A stretch of DNA of 64,000 nucleotides from Bacteroides fragilis NCTC 9343. GTDB taxonomy: Bacteria; Bacteroidota; Bacteroidia; Bacteroidales; Bacteroidaceae. The translations under genes were made by a program, and so were the position numbers. Position 1 is the stretch's first letter, and every line of letters begins with the position of its first letter. The notes below the pieces were generated by a model that ran no database searches, was not told where the DNA came from, and saw nothing but the letters and a program-made list of their open reading frames with translations. Positions 35,936-44,819 of this stretch are shown here, piece after piece. The stretch lies in the NCBI RefSeq assembly GCF_000025985.1, contig NC_003228.3, positions 1 through 64,000 of the forward strand, written 5' to 3'.

Positions 35936-38050
35936 ATGAGAAAACTATCTTATTTAATCATCGTGTGCTTATGCCTGTGCAGTGGTGTCATTCCTCTGAT
36001 GGCACGTCAGGTCACGGCTTTCAATACCGGCTGGCAATTTAAGAAAGGTCCTTTTGCTACAGATCCGATGCGAGCCGCCTCCCAATGGGATGGAAAGTGG
36101 GAAACGGTCGAAATTCCACATACCTGGAATGCCATGGATATGCAGGTACAGTCGGGCTCTTTCTACGAAGGGGCAGGCTACTACCGCAAAACACAGTTCT
36201 TTCCCCACGACCTGGAGGGTAAGCGTGTTTTTTTGCGTTTCGAAGGGGTAGGAGCCTGTGCCGAAGTGTATGTCAACGGGAAACTGGCAGGTACGCACAA
36301 AGGTGGTTATTCTGCCTTTGCATGCGAAATAGGTACAGCGCTCAAACTCGGTGCCGAGAATGAAATCATTGTTAAAGCCGACAATAAAGCCCGTCCCGAT
36401 GTAATTCCGGTCAATCAAAACCTTTTCGGTGTCTACGGCGGTATTTATCGTCCCGTATGGCTGATTGTAACCGAACAGAATAACATAACGGTTACCGATT
36501 GTGCCTCGCCGGGTGTCTACATCACCCAAAAGGATGTATCGAAGAAATCGGCCGATATCACCGTAAAAGTAAAATTGGATAATGCAGGACTTCAACCTGC
36601 TGCTGTAACACTCGAAAACACTATTTATACGCAGGAGGGTCAGAAAGTCGGTACACACAGCCGGTCGTTTGACTTGAGTCCGCAAGGGACACAAACTTAT
36701 TTGTCCACTTTTAAACTGAAGAACCCACATCTCTGGCAGGGACGTAAAGATCCGTATCTTTATAAAGTTGTCTGCAGGCTGATGGCAGACGGAAAAGTAA
36801 TCGATGAAGTGGTGCAGCCTCTCGGGGTGCGTAAGTATGAGATAGTAGCCGGGAAAGGCTTTTTCCTGAACGGAGAGAAGTACTCGATGTATGGTGTGAC
36901 CCGTCATCAGGATTGGTGGGGATTGGGTAGCGCCCTTAAAAACGAACATCACGATTTCGATTTGGCTGCCATTATGGATGTGGGAGCCACTACTGTCCGT
37001 TTTGCCCACTACCAGCAATCAGACTACCTTTATTCCCGCTGTGATACATTGGGACTGATTATTTGGGCCGAAATACCTTGCGTGAACCGGGTAACCGGAT
37101 ACGAAACTGAGAATGCGCAAAGCCAGCTTCGCGAATTGATCCGCCAGAGTTTCAATCATCCTTCCATTTATGTATGGGGGCTTCACAATGAAGTATATCA
37201 ACCACATGAGTATACAGCTGCATTGACCCGTTCTCTCCATGATCTTGCCAAGACAGAAGATCCGGACCGTTACACCGTTTCGGTCAATGGGTATGGTCAC
37301 ATGGATCATCCGGTCAACCTGAACGCAGACATACAGGGTATGAACCGTTATTTTGGCTGGTACGAGAAAAAGATACAGGACATCAAGCCATGGGTGGAAC
37401 AACTTGAAAAAGACTATCCCTATCAAAAATTGATGTTGACCGAATATGGTGCCGATGCGAATCTGGCTCATCAGACCGAATACCTTGGGGATGCCCTGAA
37501 TTGGGGAAAGCCTTTTTATCCGGAAACATTTCAGACTAAGACACATGAATACCAGTGGAGTATTATCAAAGACCATCCGTACATCATTGCTTCTTATCTC
37601 TGGAATATGTTCGATTTTGCCGTACCTATGTGGACTCGTGGCGGTGTGCCTGCCCGTAACATGAAGGGGCTGATTACCTTCGATCGTAAAACAAAGAAAG
37701 ACTCTTATTTCTGGTATAAAGCCAACTGGAGCGAAGAGCCGGTACTCTATCTCACACAGCGTCGCAATGCCGATCGTGAAAAGCGAACGACAGCCGTTAC
37801 CGTTTATTCCAATATCGGAACTCCGAAAGTATACTTGAATGGGCAGGAACTGAGTGGCATTCGCAATGGCTATACCGATGTACATTATGTGTTTGACAAT
37901 GTATCACTTGCCGACGGAAAAAATATACTGAAAGCTGTAGTCTCAACTAAGGGGAAGGAATATACTGACGAGATTGAATGGAATTATTCCGGTGAGAAAA
38001 ACAGGGAAATCGATTCATATGAAAATAAGAATGAACATTCGGGCTTTTGA
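35936..38050 (+). CDS. GH2 beta-galactosidase-like enzyme
   Basis: A 704-residue secreted family 2 glycoside hydrolase. It has a signal peptide, a sugar-binding jelly-roll (FNTGWQFKKGPF; EGVGACAEVYVNGKLAGTH), an immunoglobulin-like domain, and a TIM barrel with the acid/base Glu in YVWGLHNEVYQP and the nucleophile Glu in LMLTEYGADAN. WDW- or WNMFDFAVPMW-type motifs line the site. The length suits the compact Bacteroides GH2 enzymes without extra C-terminal domains. Beta-galactosidase is the usual annotation; beta-glucuronidase or mannosidase activity cannot be excluded by eye. Confidence 0.88.
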   Translation: MRKLSYLIIVCLCLCSGVIPLMARQVTAFNTGWQFKKGPFATDPMRAASQWDGKWETVEIPHTWNAMDMQVQSGSFYEGAGYYRKTQFFPHDLEGKRVFLRFEGVGACAEVYVNGKLAGTHKGGYSAFACEIGTALKLGAENEIIVKADNKARPDVIPVNQNLFGVYGGIYRPVWLIVTEQNNITVTDCASPGVYITQKDVSKKSADITVKVKLDNAGLQPAAVTLENTIYTQEGQKVGTHSRSFDLSPQGTQTYLSTFKLKNPHLWQGRKDPYLYKVVCRLMADGKVIDEVVQPLGVRKYEIVAGKGFFLNGEKYSMYGVTRHQDWWGLGSALKNEHHDFDLAAIMDVGATTVRFAHYQQSDYLYSRCDTLGLIIWAEIPCVNRVTGYETENAQSQLRELIRQSFNHPSIYVWGLHNEVYQPHEYTAALTRSLHDLAKTEDPDRYTVSVNGYGHMDHPVNLNADIQGMNRYFGWYEKKIQDIKPWVEQLEKDYPYQKLMLTEYGADANLAHQTEYLGDALNWGKPFYPETFQTKTHEYQWSIIKDHPYIIASYLWNMFDFAVPMWTRGGVPARNMKGLITFDRKTKKDSYFWYKANWSEEPVLYLTQRRNADREKRTTAVTVYSNIGTPKVYLNGQELSGIRNGYTDVHYVFDNVSLADGKNILKAVVSTKGKEYTDEIEWNYSGEKNREIDSYENKNEHSGF

Positions 38051-38141
38051 TCGTAGATTTCAAAATTTCCTACGAAAATGTATTTTGATCTTCCATCTTC
38101 CACCTCCTGTTTTTAAGGACCGAATAGATCATAAATTTCTG

Positions 38142-38177
38142 ATAAACAGATAAAAATTCGGATTTTTATCTGTTTAT
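38142..38177. terminator. Perfect 16-bp hairpin after the GH2 gene
   Basis: ATAAACAGATAAAAAT and its exact complement enclose a TCGG tetraloop. The A-rich and T-rich arms make it suitable as a bidirectional terminator between the GH2 gene and the convergent regulator gene. Confidence 0.75.
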
Positions 38178-38240
38178 ATCCATTATTGTATTTTGTTTTT
38201 CTCGTTATCTTTAGTGAAAATGGTCTTTTCTTTATCTCGT

Positions 38241-38328
38241 CCCGCATACCTGTGCCCATTGTCCCGGGTACACAGGCCCATCAGCCCGGGTATGCGGGCC
38301 GATGAGCCCGGGTATATGGACTCAGATA
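38241..38328. repeat. Four 22-bp GC-rich tandem units
   Basis: Units start at 38241, 38263, 38285 and 38307. The first begins CCCGCATA and the other three begin CCCGGGTA. The second half follows the loose pattern GGCCCAT-AG. The units form overlapping inverted repeats (CCTGTG/CACAGG; CCCGCATACC/GGTATGCGGG). The block is far more GC-rich than its surroundings and holds no reading frame. Confidence 0.6.
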
Positions 38329-38441
38329 ATGATGCCATATAAGGAAATAACATTCTTATTGTAAGCGTGTTATGAAAAGAAGATTATTAACTTGTTTTCT
38401 TCTGAATTTGCTTTTTGAAAGGAGTATAAAGCCGTATAACT

Positions 38442-40181
38442 TTAGAAAACCTCTTTAATATATTGTGTAGGTGGAACTTTATAGAATTTCTTAAATCGTT
38501 TTCCGAAATATTTGGCATTACAAAAGCCTAGAAAAGTGGCTATTTCCGTAACTGTATATTGTTGGGTAACCAATAAAATTTTAGCTTTATTCATTTTGAA
38601 ATAATGCATGTATTCTGTAGGTGTCTTGTCTGTAATTTCTTTTATTTTGGTGTAGAATTTGGTACGACACATTCCCATATCAGCACTTAACATGTCAACT
38701 GTATAGCTTTCTGTTGAAAGATTCTTTTCCAGAAGCTTGTTCACTTTGTTTATGAACAGTGTGTCCTCTTCACTTTTTGCAGTTGGTGAAGGCAGATTGT
38801 CCGACAGGTTTTTCTCCAGGAGTTTCATGATACGTTCATGCTTATTGATAAGTATTTGTATATCCATTTTGAGTCTGCAAATATTGATTGCGCGCGGTTC
38901 CAATTTATCTACTCCACAGTCCGCATGGGCAAGATAACTTCCGTTATCATTGTTACTGATCAGGAGAATGACAGGAATATGAACCATGCTTGTATTCGAT
39001 TTTATTTTAGAACAGATTTCCTTGCCGCGTATGCCGTTTACCGTTTCGTCAATAACGATAATATCCGGTAGCCGATCTCCCGAGAAATGTAATATCTGTT
39101 CCGGATTTTCAAGGATCGTTATTCTGAAAAGTATGGAGAACGCCTTATGCAAATAGTTGCTTAACTCTGTATCTGCCATAACCAGCAGTATGTGATGCTG
39201 TTTTTTATCGGGACGGATGATTTTATCATCTTTCATTACAGGAGGCACTACTTCCGGACATTGGATGGTATTACAATATCCGTTGATAGGTACAGTAACC
39301 CGGAGAGTTATTGACCGTCCGTGATAGCTGCCAATCAACTTTCCACCATGTAAGCGGATTATCTTTTTTATAATTTGAAGACTTCCGCAATAGTGTATTA
39401 ACATAAATGTAGAGATGAACGAAAGTATCTTTTTGTGACTTTGCCTGCATTCCGGTCCATTGGTTATCTGGAGGTTCCAATGCTTGATGCTGTGTGACAC
39501 GTCCATATTTATGCAGCCTTTGCAAGGTGTGGCTTCTATCATTTTATTCAGCAGGCATTGCAGAGCGGCAGTCATCGTTATTTCGTCCATCCGGCAACTG
39601 ATATAACTGAAGTCTTTATTAATATTTAATTTTATTTGACGAGTATCGGCATACGCCCGGCATTGGTTGACGATTGAGGTTATAAAAGTGTAAAGTTCGA
39701 ATTCAATGGGAGAGGAGCCCGGATGCAGTTCATTCTCCTTATCGTCGAATACCGCAATGTTCTGGTAGCAACTCATAATATGACTGGTGTATCCGAGTAT
39801 CCGCTTTATCTTTTGGGATGTAGATTCGGAGAGACTGTCCGAAATGATTTCTTCCAGTAGGTGGTGGATCAAAGTTAGCGGTGTCTGAGTTTTATGGGTT
39901 ATGTTTAAGATCAGTCTCAGCTTTTCGTGAGGAAATAGCTTTGTGCTGTATACCATTCGGTAATATACGATAAGGGAGATAAGTAACCCTATTGCCAGGC
40001 CCTCAATAGGATAAGACCATGACGATTGCCATAAGAACATTGGAATAATGGTGGCCGTTTGAAACTGACTCGCGAAACTTTCATTCATTTCAATAAATGT
40101 ATTGGTTGGGCTACAGGGGCATGCGTAATTAAGTTGTATGTCCATTAAGATAATTAGTAAGAAAGTGAGAATTGATTTCAT
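38442..40181 (-). CDS. Hybrid sensor/response regulator-like protein with AraC domain, degenerate kinase
   Basis: A 579-residue membrane protein. It has a signal peptide (residues 1-20), a short periplasmic stretch, a membrane helix (about 58-75), a dimerisation helix with His96 in ITHKTQTPLTL, and a poorly conserved ATPase-like region with no clear N, G1 or G2 boxes. A receiver follows with Asp378 in IIVIDETVNG, although its acidic pair and conserved Lys are altered. The C-terminal AraC-type DNA-binding domain (about 475-579) is well preserved (EIATFLGFCNAKYFGKRFKKFY). Canonical Bacteroides hybrid systems carry a large propeller sensor, which is missing. It may be a phosphorylation-independent regulator. 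It stands beside the NVEALA array, but no direct link is shown. Confidence 0.7.
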   Translation of the reverse strand: MKSILTFLLIILMDIQLNYACPCSPTNTFIEMNESFASQFQTATIIPMFLWQSSWSYPIEGLAIGLLISLIVYYRMVYSTKLFPHEKLRLILNITHKTQTPLTLIHHLLEEIISDSLSESTSQKIKRILGYTSHIMSCYQNIAVFDDKENELHPGSSPIEFELYTFITSIVNQCRAYADTRQIKLNINKDFSYISCRMDEITMTAALQCLLNKMIEATPCKGCINMDVSHSIKHWNLQITNGPECRQSHKKILSFISTFMLIHYCGSLQIIKKIIRLHGGKLIGSYHGRSITLRVTVPINGYCNTIQCPEVVPPVMKDDKIIRPDKKQHHILLVMADTELSNYLHKAFSILFRITILENPEQILHFSGDRLPDIIVIDETVNGIRGKEICSKIKSNTSMVHIPVILLISNNDNGSYLAHADCGVDKLEPRAINICRLKMDIQILINKHERIMKLLEKNLSDNLPSPTAKSEEDTLFINKVNKLLEKNLSTESYTVDMLSADMGMCRTKFYTKIKEITDKTPTEYMHYFKMNKAKILLVTQQYTVTEIATFLGFCNAKYFGKRFKKFYKVPPTQYIKEVF

Positions 40182-41105
40182 AATTATAGCTAGATAAATT
40201 TTAATTTTATGTTTCTATTCAATCTATGGTTTTTTATACATTTTTTATTCCTGTGAATATCTTAACTACTGTTGTTGCTGCAAGTATATGATTTTTTGAA
40301 CATCCTGATTGGGTATAATCTTTCAAAAGAAATGGGTAATATTTGGTGCAGAATTGCGATGTATATCTTTTTCGTAATAAAGACCCTTTTGCCATGAGGA
40401 GTTATTTATTATTTTGAACTGTCAAGTCTCTTTCTCTCTTTTATGCCCGAATGGTCCTATTTTATATGTTTTTTATTCCTATTTAGATGTCGATTGGCTA
40501 TATTGAAGATGCTATATAGGGCTTATTGGGTGGGTAGAAAGAAACCTCCAACGGAGTATTTTCTCTAGTTGAATCAGATTCAATTTAGGGATGCCTCTTC
40601 TCTATATGTAATACCTGTCTTATGCAACTATCTTTTGGATTATAAGTTGTTGATATACTGATGAAAATATCTGTTTCTGATTTTTGGATATGATGATTTT
40701 TTTTGATTGAAAGGGATATCTTGGTCAATCCAAATTTATAAAAATAGTAGTATAATCAAGGGCTGATGCGATTGTGTCAAGTGTTAATTCGATGTGCTAA
40801 TTGAGGTTAAATGTAGATTATTACTTATTATTACCTGTATATGGGGTAAATATCGACATTGTAATACTATGTAATAAATTGTAATACACTGAAATATACC
40901 CATAATGTAAAGGTTTCTTTTTAAAGGGAAAATATTAAAATAATCTGAATTTGATATGAAAAATAGGACAGTGGCAAACATCTGCTTTTCTGTGTCTGTT
41001 TGAGGCAAATATTTGAAGACCTGCTTACCAGCATCAACAATGGGCCAATTGTGAGTTTATTCTCTGTCAGTCAGTGAAATCTATGAGGGAACTTTGAGAT
41101 AATAT
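40182..41105. other. AT-rich non-coding gap before the array
   Basis: About 920 bp without a credible gene on either strand. Only short frames without start context or known motifs occur. It contains the phased box array at 40817-40885, and a loosely repeated phrase ending TTTTTTATTCCT near 40233 and 40466. It may be eroded coding sequence or an extended regulatory region. Confidence 0.5.
40817..40885. promoter_or_regulatory. Cluster of five 10-bp-phased GTAAT boxes
   Basis: Two boxes in reverse orientation (ATTATTAC at 40817-40824 and 40827-40834) are followed by three in forward orientation (TGTAAT at 40860, 40870 and 40880). All spacings within each group are exactly 10 bp. The forward boxes equal those in front of the first type-A peptide (42382 and 42392), so this is probably a distal operator of the regulator at 41143. 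Confidence 0.55.
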
Positions 41106-41123
41106 TGTAAAGTATTACATTTG
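41106..41123 (+). promoter_or_regulatory. -7 box of regulator 1 overlapped by an inverted TGTAA repeat
   Basis: TACATTTG (41116-41123) fits TAnnTTTG, 20 bp before the ATG at 41143. TGTAA-AGTA-TTACA (41106-41119) is a perfect inverted repeat of the regulator's presumed box and covers the upstream half of the -7 box. This suggests autorepression. Confidence 0.5.
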
Positions 41124-41142
41124 TTTGCAAAAACAAACAGTG

Positions 41143-42360
41143 ATGAAACGTTCTAGGTTATTTTTATGGATTTTGGGGATATTGATGCAAGCATTTTTAA
41201 TTAGTATGCACTTCTATCAGAGGAACATGGAAGCAATGTATACCGAAACCGAGTATCTTCTGAAGGAAGTTTTGAATGAGGAACTACACAGAAAGCAATT
41301 AGAGTTAAATATGTTTTATGTTTCTAGAATAGTAGTCGATACTGTTCCTTTAACCATTCGTGTTACAACTAGTGAGGGAGTTAAGACTTATACTGTTGAC
41401 CTCCAGAAAAGTAAAAAGAATATTTCACAAAGTATGGCAGAGCGATCTTGGCACTCAATTGTTTGTATGAAAAGTTGTCTATCTACAGATAGTTTGCAAC
41501 AACTATGGAACGAAAGGCTCAAGAAATCTAAAATTTTTGCTAATACCGACATACATATATCAATAACTCATTTGGATAATACTACCTCTTATTTTAAATG
41601 TAAAACTTGTGACGACCTGTGTTTCGGTACACACAAAATTACTTTTTATGTAGGTAATAGATGTGAAATTGAGATCACTGCTTTCTGGTCTTATTTATGG
41701 CAAGCTATATATCAGTATAATAGCACTCCATTTGAAGTAATAGGTATTGTGGCAGCTGTTCTTATCATTATTTTCTGTAGTTGGTATCTGACGAAGAGAT
41801 ATATATCTAAAATTCGAAATGATAGAAGGCGTTTAGCCAATGATCGGGATCGCGAGAGAAAGGTTCGCATGCAATTGGAGAAGGATCAGAAGAGATTGGA
41901 GGTAAAGCAAAAAGAGTATGAAAGACGAATTAAAGATCTTTCTTTAAAAGGTGAAGAGCGTGAAGAAGAACGAAAAAGTATGGAGAAAATATTGAAAGAG
42001 TATAAGATGCAGATTCAAAAACTTAAAGAATTAAGAGAATCCGGAAAAGAACCGTTACTTTACATACTGAGTTCAAAAGTTACTTTTGATTCCTATGCAA
42101 AACTATTGATTTGTGGTGATCAGTCGATATCTCTAACTTCGCAGGCATGTCAACTATTGGATACTTTCCTGAATGCTCCTGAATATATTTTAACATACGA
42201 GGAACTATTGGAATGTTTATGGAAAGATGGTAGTGGAGACATGATTCGTTTGCGAGTTGCAATTTCTCGTTTACGTATTGTGCTGAGTGTAGATCCTGAG
42301 ATTTCTATTTTTCAGAAGGATATTAATAAATATCAATTAGTACTACCTGAAAAGGGTTAA
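41143..42360 (+). CDS. Transmembrane winged-helix regulator 1 of the NVEALA array
   Basis: A 405-residue protein: membrane helix 1 (about residues 6-24), an extracytoplasmic domain of some 170 residues, membrane helix 2 (about 197-217), a charged coiled coil (about 220-305), and a C-terminal OmpR/PhoB-like winged helix (LTSQACQLLDTFLNAPEYIL, then RLRVAISRLRIVL). The outer domain shares DTVPLTI, SKKNISQ, RSWHSIVC and YVGNRCEIEI with the paralogues at 46514 and 53468. No receiver or kinase exists, so it resembles the ToxR/CadC plan: an outer signal read directly by an inner DNA-binding domain. It lies directly upstream of a type-A peptide whose promoter carries TGTAAT boxes. ATG 41143 is preferred to an in-frame TTG at 41125. 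Confidence 0.75.
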   Translation: MKRSRLFLWILGILMQAFLISMHFYQRNMEAMYTETEYLLKEVLNEELHRKQLELNMFYVSRIVVDTVPLTIRVTTSEGVKTYTVDLQKSKKNISQSMAERSWHSIVCMKSCLSTDSLQQLWNERLKKSKIFANTDIHISITHLDNTTSYFKCKTCDDLCFGTHKITFYVGNRCEIEITAFWSYLWQAIYQYNSTPFEVIGIVAAVLIIIFCSWYLTKRYISKIRNDRRRLANDRDRERKVRMQLEKDQKRLEVKQKEYERRIKDLSLKGEEREEERKSMEKILKEYKMQIQKLKELRESGKEPLLYILSSKVTFDSYAKLLICGDQSISLTSQACQLLDTFLNAPEYILTYEELLECLWKDGSGDMIRLRVAISRLRIVLSVDPEISIFQKDINKYQLVLPEKG

Positions 42361-42381
42361 TTTAGGACAGTTTTTATGCAA

Positions 42382-42438
42382 TGTAATAAATTGTAATGTA
42401 TTACATGATATTTTATTGGTTAATAGCCTTTAACTTTG
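42382..42438 (+). promoter_or_regulatory. Phased operator and promoter of type-A peptide 1
   Basis: TGTAAT boxes at 42382 and 42392 (10 bp apart), an inverted copy ATTACA at 42400-42405, and the -7 box TAACTTTG at 42431-42438. No -33 element is present at the expected place. The boxes start 49 and 39 bp before the -7 box, as at the other two regulated promoters. Confidence 0.6.
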
Positions 42439-42464
42439 GAGTGAATAATTTAAATTTATATTTT

Positions 42465-42704
42465 ATGAAGATGAAAAACTATTTAAAAGCAGCTTTTCTT
42501 TTGGTTGCTATCGTTTCTGTTTGGGTTTTAAAACCGATAGAAAAATCTCAGGATGCAGATCCTCTTTTGTTACAAAATGTAGAAGCTTTGGCAAGTGGGG
42601 AAGATTCTTCTCAGACTCATTGTTATGGACGGGGATCTGTAGATTGTCCCGTTAGTCATGATAAGGTAGATGTCGTATATGACTCCTACAGTCTAGGAGA
42701 ATAA
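42465..42704 (+). CDS. NVEALA peptide, type A, copy 1
   Basis: A 79-residue peptide: hydrophobic N-terminal segment (YLKAAFLLVAIVSVWVL), the motif LLLQNVEALASGE, then a tail with two cysteines in the pattern C-x-G-x-GSVDCPVSHDKV and the ending SLGE. It belongs to the NVEALA family (Pfam NVEALA), whose function is not known to me. It should be exported and membrane-held or cleaved. The ALA within the motif fits a signal-peptidase AxA site, but lies about 20 residues past the hydrophobic stretch. A second ATG at 42471 (MKNYLK) matches the start of the other copies. It follows regulator 1. Confidence 0.75.
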   Translation: MKMKNYLKAAFLLVAIVSVWVLKPIEKSQDADPLLLQNVEALASGEDSSQTHCYGRGSVDCPVSHDKVDVVYDSYSLGE

Positions 42705-42807
42705 AGTTGGCTCAGTATTTCTTCTTGAAAGAGGAATCGATTTAGGAAAGGGGGGATTTCAAATACTTATAGCAGAACTCTTTAGTCAGCTCTAAATTAA
42801 AAAGATC

Positions 42808-43740
42808 ATGGGAAAATATATCAGTATATTGATCTTAATAGAGACTATTCTTTTAGGATGTCACTCGACAAAAGAGAAGATTGAGTTTTCAAACAGAGTG
42901 ATTTGTAGCGATAGCATATCGCGAGAACTGGTTGTTTTAAATGATACGTTTTTATTTTCGTATCCTTTGCAAATAGAATGTATAGACTCAATGCTACTGG
43001 TATTGGATAATGTTAATAATAATTTCTTCCATCTGTTTACTCTAAAGGGTGTACCCATAAAATCATTTGGAGAAAAAGGGCAAGGGCCTATTGACTTTAT
43101 AAATGTGGAATCATTCAATTTATCTGAAGATAGGGAAACCATGTATGCCTACGATACGTCATTACGTAAAATAGTGAAATATGATGTTTCTTCTTTTTTA
43201 AAAGATTCATTGAAATCTGAGGTTATACAGGTGAATTATGATAGCTTGCCTCAAGCCGAAGTGCCTACAATAGTCTATGATATGCTTTCTCTTAAAGATT
43301 CAAACTTTCTTGTAAAAGCAAATCATAAGGGCCTTCGGTTTGGATTATTAAAAGATGGAAAGATTACTCAATTATACAATTCTTTCTCAGATTGTGTAAA
43401 TACGAACGATGACGAAGAAGTCTGGTCAGTTTTCTGTAGCAATACCAAAACTAAATTAAGACCTGACAGGACAAAGATGTTGAATGCAACCTATCTTGGA
43501 GGAGTATTGGAATTGTTTGATTTGGATGATAATTGTTCCTTATCATTGGCAAAGATACTTTATATTTACGAGCCTAAATATGGTATTGCCGAAGGGGCAA
43601 TACCTAAATATGTTGTTTTCAATGAAACGACTCAGATTGGTAGGTCTTTCACATGTCATTGGAGTGATAACCCTATCACCATTGGTTGGAGCTTGATAAA
43701 ACATACATCAATGGCAGGCTTCTTTTCAAAGAAACAGTAA
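42808..43740 (+). pseudogene. 6-bladed beta-propeller lipoprotein, 3'-truncated chimera
   Basis: The first 834 or so bases are almost identical to the intact gene at 55722: lipobox LLGC, propeller motif FGEKGQGPIDF, ending at NETTQIG. At about 43642 the sequence switches to that of a regulator's membrane helix (the counterpart of 46537-46580) read in another frame, so about 80 propeller residues are lost and replaced by 32 unrelated ones. A one-blade-short propeller is unlikely to fold normally. The frame itself is open, so a chimeric protein could be made. Confidence 0.8.
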
Positions 43741-44046
43741 GCAGCAATGGCTGAAGAGCATTGGCTATAGAGTTTTTGAATCAGCGGTGTCTGGATGTTC
43801 AATCTGTGTAATATTTTTCAATTTATTATTTTAAATGCTCCCGATTATACGGTGAGTGATGAGGATATCATTAAGTTTATTTGGAAAGGCGAAACGAGTA
43901 TTCAGATAAATACGTTTTGTTCTGCCGGAAACAAATTAGGGAAGAGATTGGAGTAAGCTGGTTGTGACGTTTGCTTCAGGCGTTTTGGAACCGATTGTTA
44001 TCGTATGTTGTTCATAGAGGATCTTGTTGGCAATGATTTGATATAA
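43642..44046 (+). pseudogene. Relic of a regulator like the one at 46514
   Basis: Two pieces of a regulator gene remain. 43653-43697 matches its first membrane helix region. 43836-44046 matches its C-terminal winged helix (from the counterpart of DAPDYTVTDEDIIKF to the stop), with an added stop codon near 43955. The piece between (about 43698-43835) is foreign: in one frame it reads KTYINGRLLFKET followed by a stop, origin unknown. Confidence 0.75.
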
Positions 44047-44095
44047 ATGGCAATAAAATTGATAGCAGTTTATCCAAAATCTCTTTTTACCTTTG
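44039..44095 (+). promoter_or_regulatory. Operator-like boxes and promoter of type-A peptide 2
   Basis: TGATATAAAT and GGCAATAAAA, 10 bp apart, lie 49 and 39 bp before the -7 box TACCTTTG (44088-44095). This matches the promoter at 47646-47702 and is kept although the adjacent regulator is a relic, so control from the intact regulator at 46514 is plausible. Confidence 0.5.
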
Positions 44096-44127
44096 CTGCC
44101 AGTTATTAACACTTATACTTTGAAGCC

Positions 44128-44355
44128 ATGAAAAACTATATGAAATTAATCTTTGGGTTAATAGTCTTGATCGGGTATTGGCCTACCACGAAAATTCCTA
44201 AGAGAGTAAATTCCCTATTCTTGCAAAATGTAGAGGCGCTTGCCGGCAGTGAACACGTTACCAATTTAGGTTGCTTGGGTGACGGATCTGTAGATTGTCC
44301 TATTAACCATATCAAAGTAGAACATGTGGTTCAAGGATTTAGTCTTGGGGAGTGA
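44128..44355 (+). CDS. NVEALA peptide, type A, copy 2
   Basis: A 75-residue peptide nearly identical to copy 3 at 47735: hydrophobic segment (KLIFGLIVLIGYW), SLFLQNVEALAGSE, then CLGDGSVDCPINHIKV and the terminal SLGE. It is two residues shorter in the hydrophobic part. Both cysteines are kept. It follows the regulator relic and precedes hairpin cassette A, so it is part of a decayed duplicate of the 46.5-50.6 kb module. Intact start and stop codons and a kept promoter suggest that it is still expressed. Confidence 0.75.
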   Translation: MKNYMKLIFGLIVLIGYWPTTKIPKRVNSLFLQNVEALAGSEHVTNLGCLGDGSVDCPINHIKVEHVVQGFSLGE

Positions 44356-44413
44356 GGATTCATTTTATATAAATCTCATCACACTAGAATCATTCATTGC
44401 ATTATCAATTAGG

Positions 44414-44581
44414 GTTAGAAAGGGAGTGAACGATCTACGTCCTGGGAAAAGTCTTAGAATCGTTCACTCCCGGATAACCTTTAAAAAAGGAGGTTGCCCG
44501 GCACGAAGATAGCGAAAAATTTATTGGAATGAGTAAATGTAGCATTTACTTTTTCTACGGCGGAGGTGGCTACCCGAAATA
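44414..44581 (+). repeat. Hairpin cassette A
   Basis: A conserved non-coding block. Stem 1 is GGGAGTGAACGAT (44422-44434) with ATCGTTCACTCCC (44459-44471) around a conserved 24-nt loop. Then comes a small CCTTT/AAAGG hairpin, and finally AGTAAATG-TAG-CATTTACT (44532-44550) followed by TTTT, which looks like an intrinsic terminator. Copies occur at 48027, 55142 and, in part, 57437. Confidence 0.75.
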
Positions 44582-44690
44582 TCCTTGCTCCCATACGTGT
44601 TCTGATGGAGTAGGACGTTGCTACAAGGTTTATGATGATTAGGGAAACTGTCATTTTGACGGTAGTCAAACATATTCTTGTGCCTGCTAA
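44582..44690 (+). pseudogene. Relic of an NVEALA type-B peptide
   Basis: It matches the Cys-rich tail of the gene at 48234 (CSRTCSDGVGRCYKV and onward) but has lost start codon, membrane segment and NVEALA motif by a deletion that joins the hairpin cassette directly to the tail. An in-frame TAG replaces the codon for Trp near 44639. Confidence 0.8.
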
Positions 44691-44819
44691 CTATTAAGAA
44701 GAAGTTATATCAAAAGTTTAGAGTTTCTTCATTTCCTTTTTTAAAATACAGGAGAGGAGATGATTACTACAATTTTCTTGGTATAACTTCCTGTATTGTT
44801 AATTTAATGTAATAAAATT

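Noticed and set aside
38241..38328. 22-bp repeats as a CRISPR-like array
   Set aside because: The units are contiguous without spacers and have no cas genes nearby.
44490..44500. AAGGAGGTT in the hairpin cassette as a Shine-Dalgarno site
   Set aside because: No start codon follows at the proper distance and Bacteroides genes here do not use such sites; it pairs within the cassette RNA.
44324..44512. Open frames across the hairpin cassettes
   Set aside because: They are not conserved in frame among the three copies, while the stems are.
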